Assembly (NCBI GenBank): GCA_947628355.1
Contig: CANQZO010000016.1
Span: 1 to 15,257 of the forward strand
Source: Candidatus Gastranaerophilales bacterium
Lineage (GTDB): Bacteria > Cyanobacteriota > Vampirovibrionia > Gastranaerophilales > Gastranaerophilaceae
Length of the DNA: 15,257 nucleotides
Reading direction: 5' to 3'
The first letter of the stretch is position 1. Each line of letters opens with the position of its first letter. This document shows positions 1-7,059 of the stretch, in pieces. The notes under the pieces are model-generated. The model worked only from the letters and a program-made list of their open reading frames with translations, was not told where the DNA came from and did not search any database. The position numbers and the translations under genes were made by a program.

Positions 1-160
1 ACCGATGACAGACGCAAAAATGCCATAGTATGCACCTTCCCAGAGGCTGTCGACACCTCCCGATGGTAGTATACAACATAATTCTCAATTTTTTCTCAAG
101 GCTGTCAGACATTTTTCAAAACTTCGCGTCCTGCTGCCGGATGTGATATAGGGACAATAG
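1..160 (-). other. Left flank: possible start of another minus-strand unit
   Basis: No gene can be established here. On the minus strand an ATG at 24-26 is preceded at about 8 nt by a GGGAAGG ribosome-site-like stretch and would encode MAFLRLSS before the window ends. A TATACT box (plus-strand 68-73) could be its -10 element, but no -35 hexamer sits at 16-18 bp; the nearest TTGAGA is 20 bp upstream. A neighbouring minus-strand frame reads like protein (PSGGVDSLWEGAYYG...) but has no start codon, so it is not called. The only support is that transcription of the upstream AAA gene appears to stop at 161-192, so anything here needs its own promoter. Confidence 0.2.
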
Positions 161-192
161 AAAAAGGGAAAGCCAGAGACACGGCTTTCCCC
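161..192 (-). terminator. Rho-independent terminator after the AAA+ ATPase gene
   Basis: Read on the minus strand, a perfect 9-bp stem GGGAAAGCC / GGCTTTCCC with an 8-nt loop is followed at once by TTTTTC. It lies about 125 bp past the AAA gene's stop codon and should end that transcript. It also falls inside a 72-codon open frame (105-323) that starts with TTG, which argues against that frame being a gene. Confidence 0.85.
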
Positions 193-315
193 GAAATAAT
201 ATTTCTCCCCAGCATAGATGGGGTAGGCTTTTCATTTATCCCCATCCCGTTCACTATTATCGTTATGTTTCTCTCAAAATCAGAAGGCTCTAAAAACAAA
301 GGAGAAAACAACTTC

Positions 316-2286
316 TCACTCAAAGCCCATTTTTCTCTTTTTGTTTCTTCCCATTTGCATTAGATTACTTTTCCGCATTCTCTCCAATGCTTTCCTGACG
401 TCCGATACGGTTATCTCCTGAAGCTGACGCTTTTTAACCTCCCCGGCAGGTATCTTTATTATCCGGGCTGCAGCAAAGACCATAGCGTTCTCCAAGAGAC
501 TTCTTGCTTCTCTTCCGTTTCCAAAATTCCGATCGGTTATTCGCTCTTTGAAGTATGCCAATATCTCAGGATCTGCTCTGCGATTCAGGATAAAGCTCTG
601 ATTTTTCGCCTGAAGATGGACAATTTCAACCATCTGCTCCGGGGTATATGAGTCAAAATAAATCGTGGAATTAATACGGCTCTTTAATCCTGGATTAGAA
701 TCTATAAAGGTTTTCATAAGATTATCGCCAGGCTCTACACCGATGCCGCCGTATCCGGCAAACATAACTAATTTTTCAGCACCGTAATTCTCGATCTGCG
801 TTATTATTTCAGCTACCGCCTCCTGACTAAAGCTGTCTCCTGTTTCTCCGGAGCATTGCGCTGTTAACGAATAAGCCTCATCTATCATGATGATATCATT
901 ATCCGCAAAAATCTGACGCACCTTCGGCGCTGTATGGCCCACATAGAGCCCCTTTAGATCTGCCCCATTTACGCAGATAAATCGATTGCCCGGCAAAAGA
1001 TGGGCCTCAGACATCATATTTCCCATAAGTTTTGCAACTGTTGTTTTTGCGGTTCCGGGGGCTCCGATCAATAAATGCACATTGTGGTATCCCCCTTTGG
1101 TCAGGCCAAAGCTCTCTCTTCGTTTCTGATATCTCTGGACTTCCACGATCTCATGAACCTGCTGCTTTACATTTTCCATACCAAATAGCTGCTCTTCCAA
1201 CTTTGTCGAGCTGTTCTTTTCCGTTTCAGAACCTGCTCCGATCTTTGCAAATCGACTAAGGATATCAAAATCCTTTTCTGTCACCATTCCAATCACATTC
1301 CCCTGTACCTGCATATATTTAAGAATCTGACCCATAAGCTCTGATTTATTCGGATTTCTCATTTTCAATATACGGGATACGATCTTTTCCGTAGGAAATT
1401 CTTGTGAAAGCGCCAACCCTTTCCTTGCTATCCAGTTTTCAAACTGAATTGTCCTATATTGGATAAGCTTTTCCCTCTTTTCTTTATCCTCATAAAACAG
1501 GTCTACGACGGCAGCGGCCTCCTCAAGTACCATCCTCACGAACTCTCCGTCTTCACATTCTTCACTTGCGTCATCGAATACCTTTTCGCCTGACGTGTCA
1601 TCAATAAAAAGGTTTCTTATCTCAACAATATAAACATGCCTATTTTTTTGAAAGTACCTCCCTGCATGATCATTAAAATTCATATACTGGCTCCCAAACC
1701 CCTCAGATCTGCACATAATACAGATCGATTCCCGGTTACAGTCAGTCCAATACGGATCTTTCTGACCTGCATATCCATTCCCCTGCATATGAAATGAACG
1801 ATCCTGAAAGATACTAAAATTATCCATTCCCGCAAAATTTCTGATTTCATTCATTTCTACTATCGGGACTCGCGATGGACTTTCTTCCCATAATTTGCTT
1901 TCCTCTTCATATTCATCTATGAATTCCTCATCATACTCCTCATCTTCTTCATACGTTTCAAAATCAGCCGATTCGGAAAGACCATCATCATCCTCTTCAC
2001 CTAACCTTTCATGCCTATGGTCCATTCTATTATATGCTGCTGCAAGATAGCATACAGCCATAAGACCTGCTTCTTCGCTATTTGTGCGTATAACTACTGT
2101 CCGACATGCCGGTTTCTTCATCTGCTCATGAAGCCCCTGAAATATGACCTCTCCGGTTTTCAAATCATCCTCTATCATTTTCATGCTCAGATCAGAGGGT
2201 ATTGACAGATAGCGAACCCTCTCCTTTTTCCTCGTTCCCAGATACCCGGTATGCACATCAGGCATCAAAAGATTCAGCTTTCTCAT
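316..2286 (-). CDS. CbxX/CfqX-type AAA+ ATPase with acidic N-terminal region
   Basis: A predicted ATP-driven remodelling protein. The AAA+ module covers about residues 362-640. It has Walker A GAPGTAKTT (408-416), an aromatic pore loop of the DLKGLYVG type (443-450), Walker B IIMIDE (465-470), an arginine finger in NPGLKSR (R537), and a sensor-2 motif around GNGREAR (R592, R595). All catalytic positions look intact. This layout is typical of CbbX/SpoVK-like ATPases, which form hexamers and thread or remodel a partner protein. The first 360 residues match nothing I recognise and include a very acidic low-complexity stretch (97-137). The ATG has an ideal AGGAGG site (plus-strand 2296-2301) 9 nt upstream. 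The gene lies just after the WYL gene's terminator, so it depends on readthrough or its own weak promoter: a TATTAT box lies about 35 bp before the ATG, with no clear -35. Its partner is unknown; membership of the upstream system is inferred only from position and orientation. Confidence 0.93.
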   Translation of the reverse strand: MRKLNLLMPDVHTGYLGTRKKERVRYLSIPSDLSMKMIEDDLKTGEVIFQGLHEQMKKPACRTVVIRTNSEEAGLMAVCYLAAAYNRMDHRHERLGEEDDDGLSESADFETYEEDEEYDEEFIDEYEEESKLWEESPSRVPIVEMNEIRNFAGMDNFSIFQDRSFHMQGNGYAGQKDPYWTDCNRESICIMCRSEGFGSQYMNFNDHAGRYFQKNRHVYIVEIRNLFIDDTSGEKVFDDASEECEDGEFVRMVLEEAAAVVDLFYEDKEKREKLIQYRTIQFENWIARKGLALSQEFPTEKIVSRILKMRNPNKSELMGQILKYMQVQGNVIGMVTEKDFDILSRFAKIGAGSETEKNSSTKLEEQLFGMENVKQQVHEIVEVQRYQKRRESFGLTKGGYHNVHLLIGAPGTAKTTVAKLMGNMMSEAHLLPGNRFICVNGADLKGLYVGHTAPKVRQIFADNDIIMIDEAYSLTAQCSGETGDSFSQEAVAEIITQIENYGAEKLVMFAGYGGIGVEPGDNLMKTFIDSNPGLKSRINSTIYFDSYTPEQMVEIVHLQAKNQSFILNRRADPEILAYFKERITDRNFGNGREARSLLENAMVFAAARIIKIPAGEVKKRQLQEITVSDVRKALERMRKSNLMQMGRNKKRKMGFE

Positions 2287-2322
2287 TGCTGATCACCTCC
2301 TCGCTGATGACATAATACAATG

Positions 2323-2358
2323 TAAAAAAAATAAAAGCCGGACATTTCTGTCCGACTT
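2323..2358 (-). terminator. Strong Rho-independent terminator after the WYL gene
   Basis: On the minus strand, a 10-bp stem (AAGTCGGACA / TGTCCGGCTT, one G-U pair) with a GAAA tetraloop is followed by a long U-rich run with a single A. It begins 15 bp after the WYL stop codon and ends 36 bp before the AAA start codon. It therefore probably ends the long operon, or attenuates readthrough into the ATPase gene. Confidence 0.9.
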
Positions 2359-2373
2359 ACAAAAAATCCTTAA

Positions 2374-3624
2374 TTACCTTATTTCCGGCAACTTCTCCAC
2401 AGATGCCATTAATCCTTCCTTTACATCAAAAACCAGGCGGTCCGGAGAAACAACGGTAACAATCGAATGTTGCAGCAAACAAAATCCGCGTACATTTTCG
2501 TACTGGGCTTTTGGCAGTCTTATGCTCACATAATGCTGTACGCCGCCGTTAATATCCTTTTCATTGGAAGGATGATCCAACACTGGCGGCATGATTCGCA
2601 GATCCATACCAAAATAATCGATCACCACTCCTATTGCGTTAGCCTTACATTCAACTACAGCTTCACATAGGTCCTCTTCTCCAAATATAGCCATAAGGGG
2701 ATAGACTGCCGTATATCGCTCTGCCTGAAATTCTTCCCTGCCATGTATCCTTTTTACAAATGGCCTTAAGGAATCGGGGAGCGGCTCCCTCTTCCTGTTC
2801 TTTGCAGCATCATCTTCCGCCGCGGCGGGCTGCACGGTCACAATCCTGTCTATCCGAAAGTGCGAGATATTCGTATGTCCGCGATGAGTCGCCAGGAGAT
2901 AATATTCGCCATCGTTCCAGATCATGGCATACGGATTCAGGTGATAGGGCCTACTTTCATTTTTCGCAAGCAGCGCAGGATGCAGATATCTTTTGGGATC
3001 CGCTCCGTAAAACCCATATATCACATCCACCTGATATTTCTCACGAATCGCATCATACAAAGAATTTACATTCTTCAATACCTGCTCTGATAATTGTTTT
3101 TGCACAGGGTGTGGTTTTTCAGGAAACGGGTTGGAATCCTGTATATACTTTTCGCCATAGCAAAGCGTTTTCTCCCTCGCGATCAAGTATTCTTTTTCCT
3201 TCACAGAGAGATACCTGTTGCTGGTAATGGTTCCACACACCATATCCACATCGCTTCTGTCGAGCAGAGGCTTGAAATAATAACGATTCTGAATATGCTT
3301 AACGCCCTTCTCACGATTTGATATCTCGATCATGATTCCGCCAAGGGAAAGCTGAAGATGCTTTTCCAAAACCGAATCGTCTATTTTATTTTGAAGGTCC
3401 ACAAGACGCTGTAATTTTCTAAGAACCGTTTTCTCCGAGTGTTCAAGCCCCGTTATCTCCGACAATCTATCACTTATCAATGCCGCCGACATCGGATGTT
3501 CCTCAGAAGCTTCTTCCTTCAATATCCTGATCAGCAAAGGAATCTCTAACATTTTCAGGAAGGAGAGATCTTCGGTATAATCTTCATAATCCGCAGGAAC
3601 GGATCTTTTGCCGCCAGTATCCAT
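2374..3624 (-). CDS. WYL-domain transcriptional regulator
   Basis: A predicted DNA-binding regulator of 416 residues. The N-terminal region (about 25-80, LIRILKEE...ISDRLSE...KTVLRKLQRLVD) has the form of a winged helix-turn-helix. The central WYL domain (about 180-265) shows the usual YHLNPYAMIWNDGEYYLLA and HFRIDRI signatures. The C-terminal part (about 290-410) matches the WYL C-terminal extension. WYL regulators sense small ligands or nucleic acid, and many sit in and repress anti-phage loci; that is family knowledge. The ATG is preceded by AGAGGA at about 9 nt. The gene begins 21 bp after the DUF2779 remnant and is the last gene before a strong terminator, so it is co-transcribed with the operon it may control. 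No operator could be identified. Confidence 0.93.
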   Translation of the reverse strand: MDTGGKRSVPADYEDYTEDLSFLKMLEIPLLIRILKEEASEEHPMSAALISDRLSEITGLEHSEKTVLRKLQRLVDLQNKIDDSVLEKHLQLSLGGIMIEISNREKGVKHIQNRYYFKPLLDRSDVDMVCGTITSNRYLSVKEKEYLIAREKTLCYGEKYIQDSNPFPEKPHPVQKQLSEQVLKNVNSLYDAIREKYQVDVIYGFYGADPKRYLHPALLAKNESRPYHLNPYAMIWNDGEYYLLATHRGHTNISHFRIDRIVTVQPAAAEDDAAKNRKREPLPDSLRPFVKRIHGREEFQAERYTAVYPLMAIFGEEDLCEAVVECKANAIGVVIDYFGMDLRIMPPVLDHPSNEKDINGGVQHYVSIRLPKAQYENVRGFCLLQHSIVTVVSPDRLVFDVKEGLMASVEKLPEIR

Positions 3625-3645
3625 ACAACATCTTCCTCTAATAAA

Positions 3646-4311
3646 TCATCCGCTTTGTCCGGCTATTTCCTTAAGCTTTTTCAGGACCTTCACCATCGCG
3701 TATGTGTCCAATCCACAGTATTTCAGCAGATTTTCTCTCATTTGCTCTATTTCTTCCGGCGTATGATTTGCCATATCGGCAAAAGCGGCTGAAGCTTCGG
3801 ACCCATTATGCACTCCCTCCAGATTATGGTAATCCAATTCCGGATCATCCGGCCATAAAGCGGGTAATACATATTTAATAGAATAGGACCCCTGCATTGC
3901 TTTACTGTAGTAATACTGTTTCTGAAACGGGATCATCAGATCGTGCATGTTATCATGTATATCCATAAGCTGGCCGGATAGATCCGGAAACTCTTCCGCC
4001 AAATGCTTAAGAACTGTTTTTTCAAATGACATATTATATGCCGCAGAGCATACGCCCATCGGAATATCTTTAACCAGTTGTTCCGCCAATGCCCGTCTGG
4101 GATCCTCTCCCTCCTTTGCCAAAAATGCAAAATGCTCGAGCCTTCCATCTTCATATTCAACGTGTAAGGAATACTGAAAAGGTATCTGCTCATAAGGGTG
4201 ACAACCAATAAATTCAGGCACTGCCTGCTGAAAGGTTTCAAAATCCAAATGGTAAATCGGATAAGATAATGTGGGCAAAAATTTTTTTATCGCGTCAATG
4301 TCTTGCAGCAT
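3646..4311 (-). CDS. DUF2779 C-terminal exonuclease-like domain (part of a broken gene)
   Basis: The 221 residues match the C-terminal half of DUF2779 proteins, an RNase H-fold DEDD exonuclease-like module. Key positions are retained: LDFETF (D23, E25), AYNMSFEK (N93 to K98), HDLMIPF (D124), GSYSIKYVLPALWP (141-154) and YCGLDTYAMV (D202). Full-length family members are usually roughly 480-650 residues and carry a Cas4-like PD-(D/E)XK nuclease region before this module. That region is missing here, while the gene's extreme N-terminus survives just upstream in another frame (4295-4405). The ATG at 4311 lies inside that remnant with GGCGAGG directly against it, a poor ribosome site. Either this is a decaying pseudogene or the exonuclease domain is still translated alone. 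The intact active-site set leaves both open. It lies 21 bp before the WYL gene. Confidence 0.75.
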   Translation of the reverse strand: MLQDIDAIKKFLPTLSYPIYHLDFETFQQAVPEFIGCHPYEQIPFQYSLHVEYEDGRLEHFAFLAKEGEDPRRALAEQLVKDIPMGVCSAAYNMSFEKTVLKHLAEEFPDLSGQLMDIHDNMHDLMIPFQKQYYYSKAMQGSYSIKYVLPALWPDDPELDYHNLEGVHNGSEASAAFADMANHTPEEIEQMRENLLKYCGLDTYAMVKVLKKLKEIAGQSG

Positions 4312-4405
4312 CCTCGCCCAGTTCAGGATGATGCCTGTCCAACCACAACATCTTTAGGCACTGCAAACCCTTACAGTATTTTGACTTTGACAATTCATAT
4401 TCCAT
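4295..4405 (-). pseudogene. N-terminal remnant of the DUF2779 gene
   Basis: A 36-codon frame too short to be noticed by length. It starts MEYELSKSKYCKGLQC and continues to LWLDRHHPELGEDAARH before a stop. The LSKSKY..GLQC.K.LWL signature is the characteristic start of full-length DUF2779 proteins. The frame then runs into the exonuclease-part gene one base out of register (GAT-GCT here, ATG-CTG there). The simplest reading is one ancestral gene that lost about 200-300 internal codons, with an out-of-frame junction near 4305-4312. An in-frame ATG also exists at 4414. It begins 14 bp after the channel-like gene's stop, so it was part of the same operon. Confidence 0.8.
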
Positions 4406-4419
4406 CTGCGGCATCCTGC

Positions 4420-5772
4420 TTATACATACAAATTCCTGGTAATTCTTATCGCTTCCAGATCTTTTACCTTTTCATCGGGATCGAGTTCATCAAAAGCCAT
4501 TAGATCCTTATGTATCCGCTTTACATCATCCCGATTTTTGCCGTTTTCAGGAATCCCAAATGTATAATAATTCAGGAACATAAACCTGCACCATCTTATA
4601 TGTTCCAGCTCCGCCTGTTCCTCTTCACTCACTTTACCCTTTAAATCGCACAACACTTCACCAAAATCAGATGCGGAAACATTAGATGCCTTAAGAAATC
4701 CGGATAAAGCATTCCAATTTTTTTCAGTCCCATAAAGATTTGCATAATGATCATTTAATGCGATCGCCTTGCGGATCAATCCTCCTCTTCTGATGTTTTC
4801 GTCTGTAAAGACTACTTCTTCCCTTCCAAAAGGTTTCATATTCCCATAGGAAAAATAGGAGGCAATGTCTCCCTCATGTGGAGAATAATAATATAATTCA
4901 GATTCTCCAGCCTTTACCGCTATCGTCTGCAGTGTTTCAGGATCGGGAATATCCGAAATAATAACAATATCTGCTTTAGATATCACATCCCAGATATTAG
5001 AATCGACACTGTCATAATAAAGCAGTTCATCATCATTCATGAGTTTTAACTCATCATGCCTGATACGGAATATATTATTATCAGCAACGACATGATATCT
5101 GATTTTCTGATTGCGTGAAAATAAATTAAGCTGTAATCCTGTGGAAATGATATCACCTGAAAGTGGGTTCCCACCCCATACCACTAAATCAAAGCTATCT
5201 TTTCCTTTATTCCATAGAGATATCTCTTTCCAAAGAATTCTGGCAATAGAGCTATTTATATCGAAAACGGTAATATCTCCGGCTAAATTCAGGAAACACC
5301 CTTCAATATCCTTTATTCCAATATAAACTTTTTTCTTTAAAAGATCACTCCTATGCTCTTCATAAAATTGCAGGTTCTTTTGATCGCTAGAAAACATAAT
5401 GATATGTTCTTGCGCATAACTCTTGAACTTGTCTCCCGGATAAATCGCACTTACCGCTTTACCGAAACTGATAGAGTTATCACCATCAGAATATACCGAA
5501 ACACTATCTTTCTTTCCCAATAGGCAAATCCTATTCCTGAGAGACTGCCACACACTCTGAATGGCACAAATGATCGCCGTAGCAGTCACCAGCGGACCCA
5601 GCCATCTGGCTATTTCAATGTATAAATTATACGCATCAGAAATAGGGTTCGTAAAGTATAGCGCAAAAGCAGCATATAGTGCATTTGAAAACATTTCCCC
5701 TGATATAATATATCCTGTTGTACCTATCACCAGCGGTAAAAGAACCAATCCTGGCAGCAATTTCTTTATCAT
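4420..5772 (-). CDS. Two-TM channel-like protein with RCK/Rossmann segments and a RyR domain
   Basis: Predicted inner-membrane protein. Residues are numbered from an upstream TTG at 5820; my preferred ATG is residue 17 (5772), because no ribosome site precedes the TTG. TM1 is about 22-40, a short hydrophobic pore-helix-like stretch is 46-57 (ALYAAFALYFTN), and TM2 is about 69-90. This is the layout of two-TM potassium channels, but TNPISDAYN stands where a TVGYG filter would be. Two nucleotide-binding-like alpha/beta segments follow: about 137-200 (HIIMFSSD...VFDIN..IARIL) and 208-330 (DLVVWGGNPLSGD...), resembling TrkA-N/RCK folds without a clean GxGxxG. The C-terminus (about 402-460) resembles a RyR domain: LEHIRW, YYTFG, IHKDL, FDEL. 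The nuclease gene upstream overlaps or abuts the start. Likely role (inference): a ligand-gated membrane effector. It could instead be a membrane-tethered sensor that conducts nothing. Confidence 0.8.
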   Translation of the reverse strand: MIKKLLPGLVLLPLVIGTTGYIISGEMFSNALYAAFALYFTNPISDAYNLYIEIARWLGPLVTATAIICAIQSVWQSLRNRICLLGKKDSVSVYSDGDNSISFGKAVSAIYPGDKFKSYAQEHIIMFSSDQKNLQFYEEHRSDLLKKKVYIGIKDIEGCFLNLAGDITVFDINSSIARILWKEISLWNKGKDSFDLVVWGGNPLSGDIISTGLQLNLFSRNQKIRYHVVADNNIFRIRHDELKLMNDDELLYYDSVDSNIWDVISKADIVIISDIPDPETLQTIAVKAGESELYYYSPHEGDIASYFSYGNMKPFGREEVVFTDENIRRGGLIRKAIALNDHYANLYGTEKNWNALSGFLKASNVSASDFGEVLCDLKGKVSEEEQAELEHIRWCRFMFLNYYTFGIPENGKNRDDVKRIHKDLMAFDELDPDEKVKDLEAIRITRNLYV

Positions 5773-5821
5773 GTCTTGATTCACTTCTTTTCTTCTGATA
5801 ATCCGACAAAGCGTTTCCAAA

Positions 5822-7039
5822 CTATAGTGAATCCATCAATGTCTTAATGGCCGTACCGTCCTTTGTCTTCCAATAGGCCGGTCCGTTTAAAGTCTCTATC
5901 CTGGATACAATATTTTTCTTCTTACGGTAAAGGTTGATCGCATCTATTCCCGCCTGAGAAGACGTTCTATAAAAACCAATCTTTTCCCCCTTTGCATTGT
6001 AATAAGGCCGGCGCTCATCATCCAGCAATAACATATAGCATTCGTTCTCCTGCGGATCGTATTCCGCAATCGCATAGTGGCGCACGCCGTCATACTCCAT
6101 AGTGAACTCCGTTCCGTTTTGGATCTTACCAGCGTTATACAGATCAGTAAAGCTCACGATCTTTCTCCGAATATTAGAGCTCGGGGTTCTTCCGAATTTC
6201 TTTTCGTCAAGCGACAAAAAGATCTCATCCAATATACTCTGATAATGCGTATATACAACGCAGGATAATTTAGAATCTTTACAATAATCGCTGCTCTGCT
6301 CCACGTCATCAAAGATCTCATTCAGCACTTCTGAATGTCTGTCATATATTTCATTACACAGTTGCGTGTTTACCAGGGCCATAGGGGAGCCGTGCACCGG
6401 CTCGCGCAGATTGTTCGCATACTGCTCCAGCAAATACCTCCCATCCTTGTTTAACTGAGGATGTTCAATGCATTTTGCTATCACATAATCATAGAATTCC
6501 TGATATGTAATCTGCGTATAGCTTTCATCATATGGCTTTTGCTTTGGATCAGGAGTTATAAACAAGCAGATAACCTTTTGTCCGCCTTTACGGTGTTTCT
6601 CGACATAATCCCTGTAATCACTGGTCTGCCCCACATCCGTTCCGTTCATGTTCTCCCTGGCTCTGACCTTATTCTCTATCACAAGGATCAGTTCATCATT
6701 CTCCCCGTACACGTCTATCGAACGTTTTTTCCCATCAGCGGTAGAAAAAGTCCACTCTGTCTCAAAATGCATGGTATCCAGATTCATCTCAAAAACGGTT
6801 TTCAAAGACAAATCTTTTGTTTCACTCTTTATCATATAGAGAGAAAGCAGCCTGACCAGAGGATAATGCCCCAGACAGAGGCTTGAATTGGGGTCAAACA
6901 GCCATTTCATGAAAGAACTATGCCAATGTTCCGTGTGCGTCTGTCCGACGATCGTAAACACATTTGTTTTTTCCTGAAAATATTTTAGTTGCTGGAACTG
7001 TCTGCTTGCTATCAATTCCTCTGCCTGTTCTATATTCAA
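5822..7039 (-). CDS. PD-(D/E)XK nuclease superfamily protein (PDDEXK_4 type)
   Basis: A 405-residue protein whose N-terminal half fits the PDDEXK_4 family. It has the family's opening TEHWHSSFMKWLFDPN...LGHYPLVRLL (36-65), an acidic residue region at E93/E95, then the catalytic core D109 (SIDVYGE) and E122-N-K124 (ILVIENK), followed by QTSDYRDYV and a beta strand VICLFITPD. The metal-binding triad is complete, so nuclease activity is plausible. The C-terminal half (about 230-405) has no assigned fold. Such proteins are frequent in defence islands and are thought to cleave DNA. The gene starts with TTG at 7037-7039, supported by GAGGA 6 nt upstream, and lies 20 bp after the TIR gene. Its stop is directly followed by the channel-like gene, so the two are probably translationally coupled. 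Confidence 0.88.
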   Translation of the reverse strand: MNIEQAEELIASRQFQQLKYFQEKTNVFTIVGQTHTEHWHSSFMKWLFDPNSSLCLGHYPLVRLLSLYMIKSETKDLSLKTVFEMNLDTMHFETEWTFSTADGKKRSIDVYGENDELILVIENKVRARENMNGTDVGQTSDYRDYVEKHRKGGQKVICLFITPDPKQKPYDESYTQITYQEFYDYVIAKCIEHPQLNKDGRYLLEQYANNLREPVHGSPMALVNTQLCNEIYDRHSEVLNEIFDDVEQSSDYCKDSKLSCVVYTHYQSILDEIFLSLDEKKFGRTPSSNIRRKIVSFTDLYNAGKIQNGTEFTMEYDGVRHYAIAEYDPQENECYMLLLDDERRPYYNAKGEKIGFYRTSSQAGIDAINLYRKKKNIVSRIETLNGPAYWKTKDGTAIKTLMDSL

Positions 7040-7045
7040 GTTTAT

Positions 7046-7050
7046 TCCTC
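7046..7050 (-). promoter_or_regulatory. Ribosome binding site fixing the TTG start of the nuclease gene
   Basis: The minus strand reads GAGGA six bases before TTG at 7037-7039. The next in-frame ATG lies far inside the conserved N-terminal motif, so the TTG is the credible start. Confidence 0.75.
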
Positions 7051-7059
7051 ATTTCATTA

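Noticed and set aside
211..246. GATGGGG/CCCCATC inverted repeat as a second terminator
   Set aside because: No U-run follows on either strand, and the stronger stem at 161-192 already explains termination.
105..323. 72-codon minus-strand open frame overlapping the AAA gene's end
   Set aside because: It starts with TTG without a ribosome site, contains the terminator stem at 161-192, and has no family resemblance.
2760..3227. 155-codon plus-strand open frame
   Set aside because: It lies wholly antisense within the WYL gene and has shadow-like composition (serine, histidine, arginine rich) with no motif.
6461..6886. 141-codon plus-strand open frame
   Set aside because: It is antisense to the nuclease core, where the minus-strand reading carries all conserved motifs.
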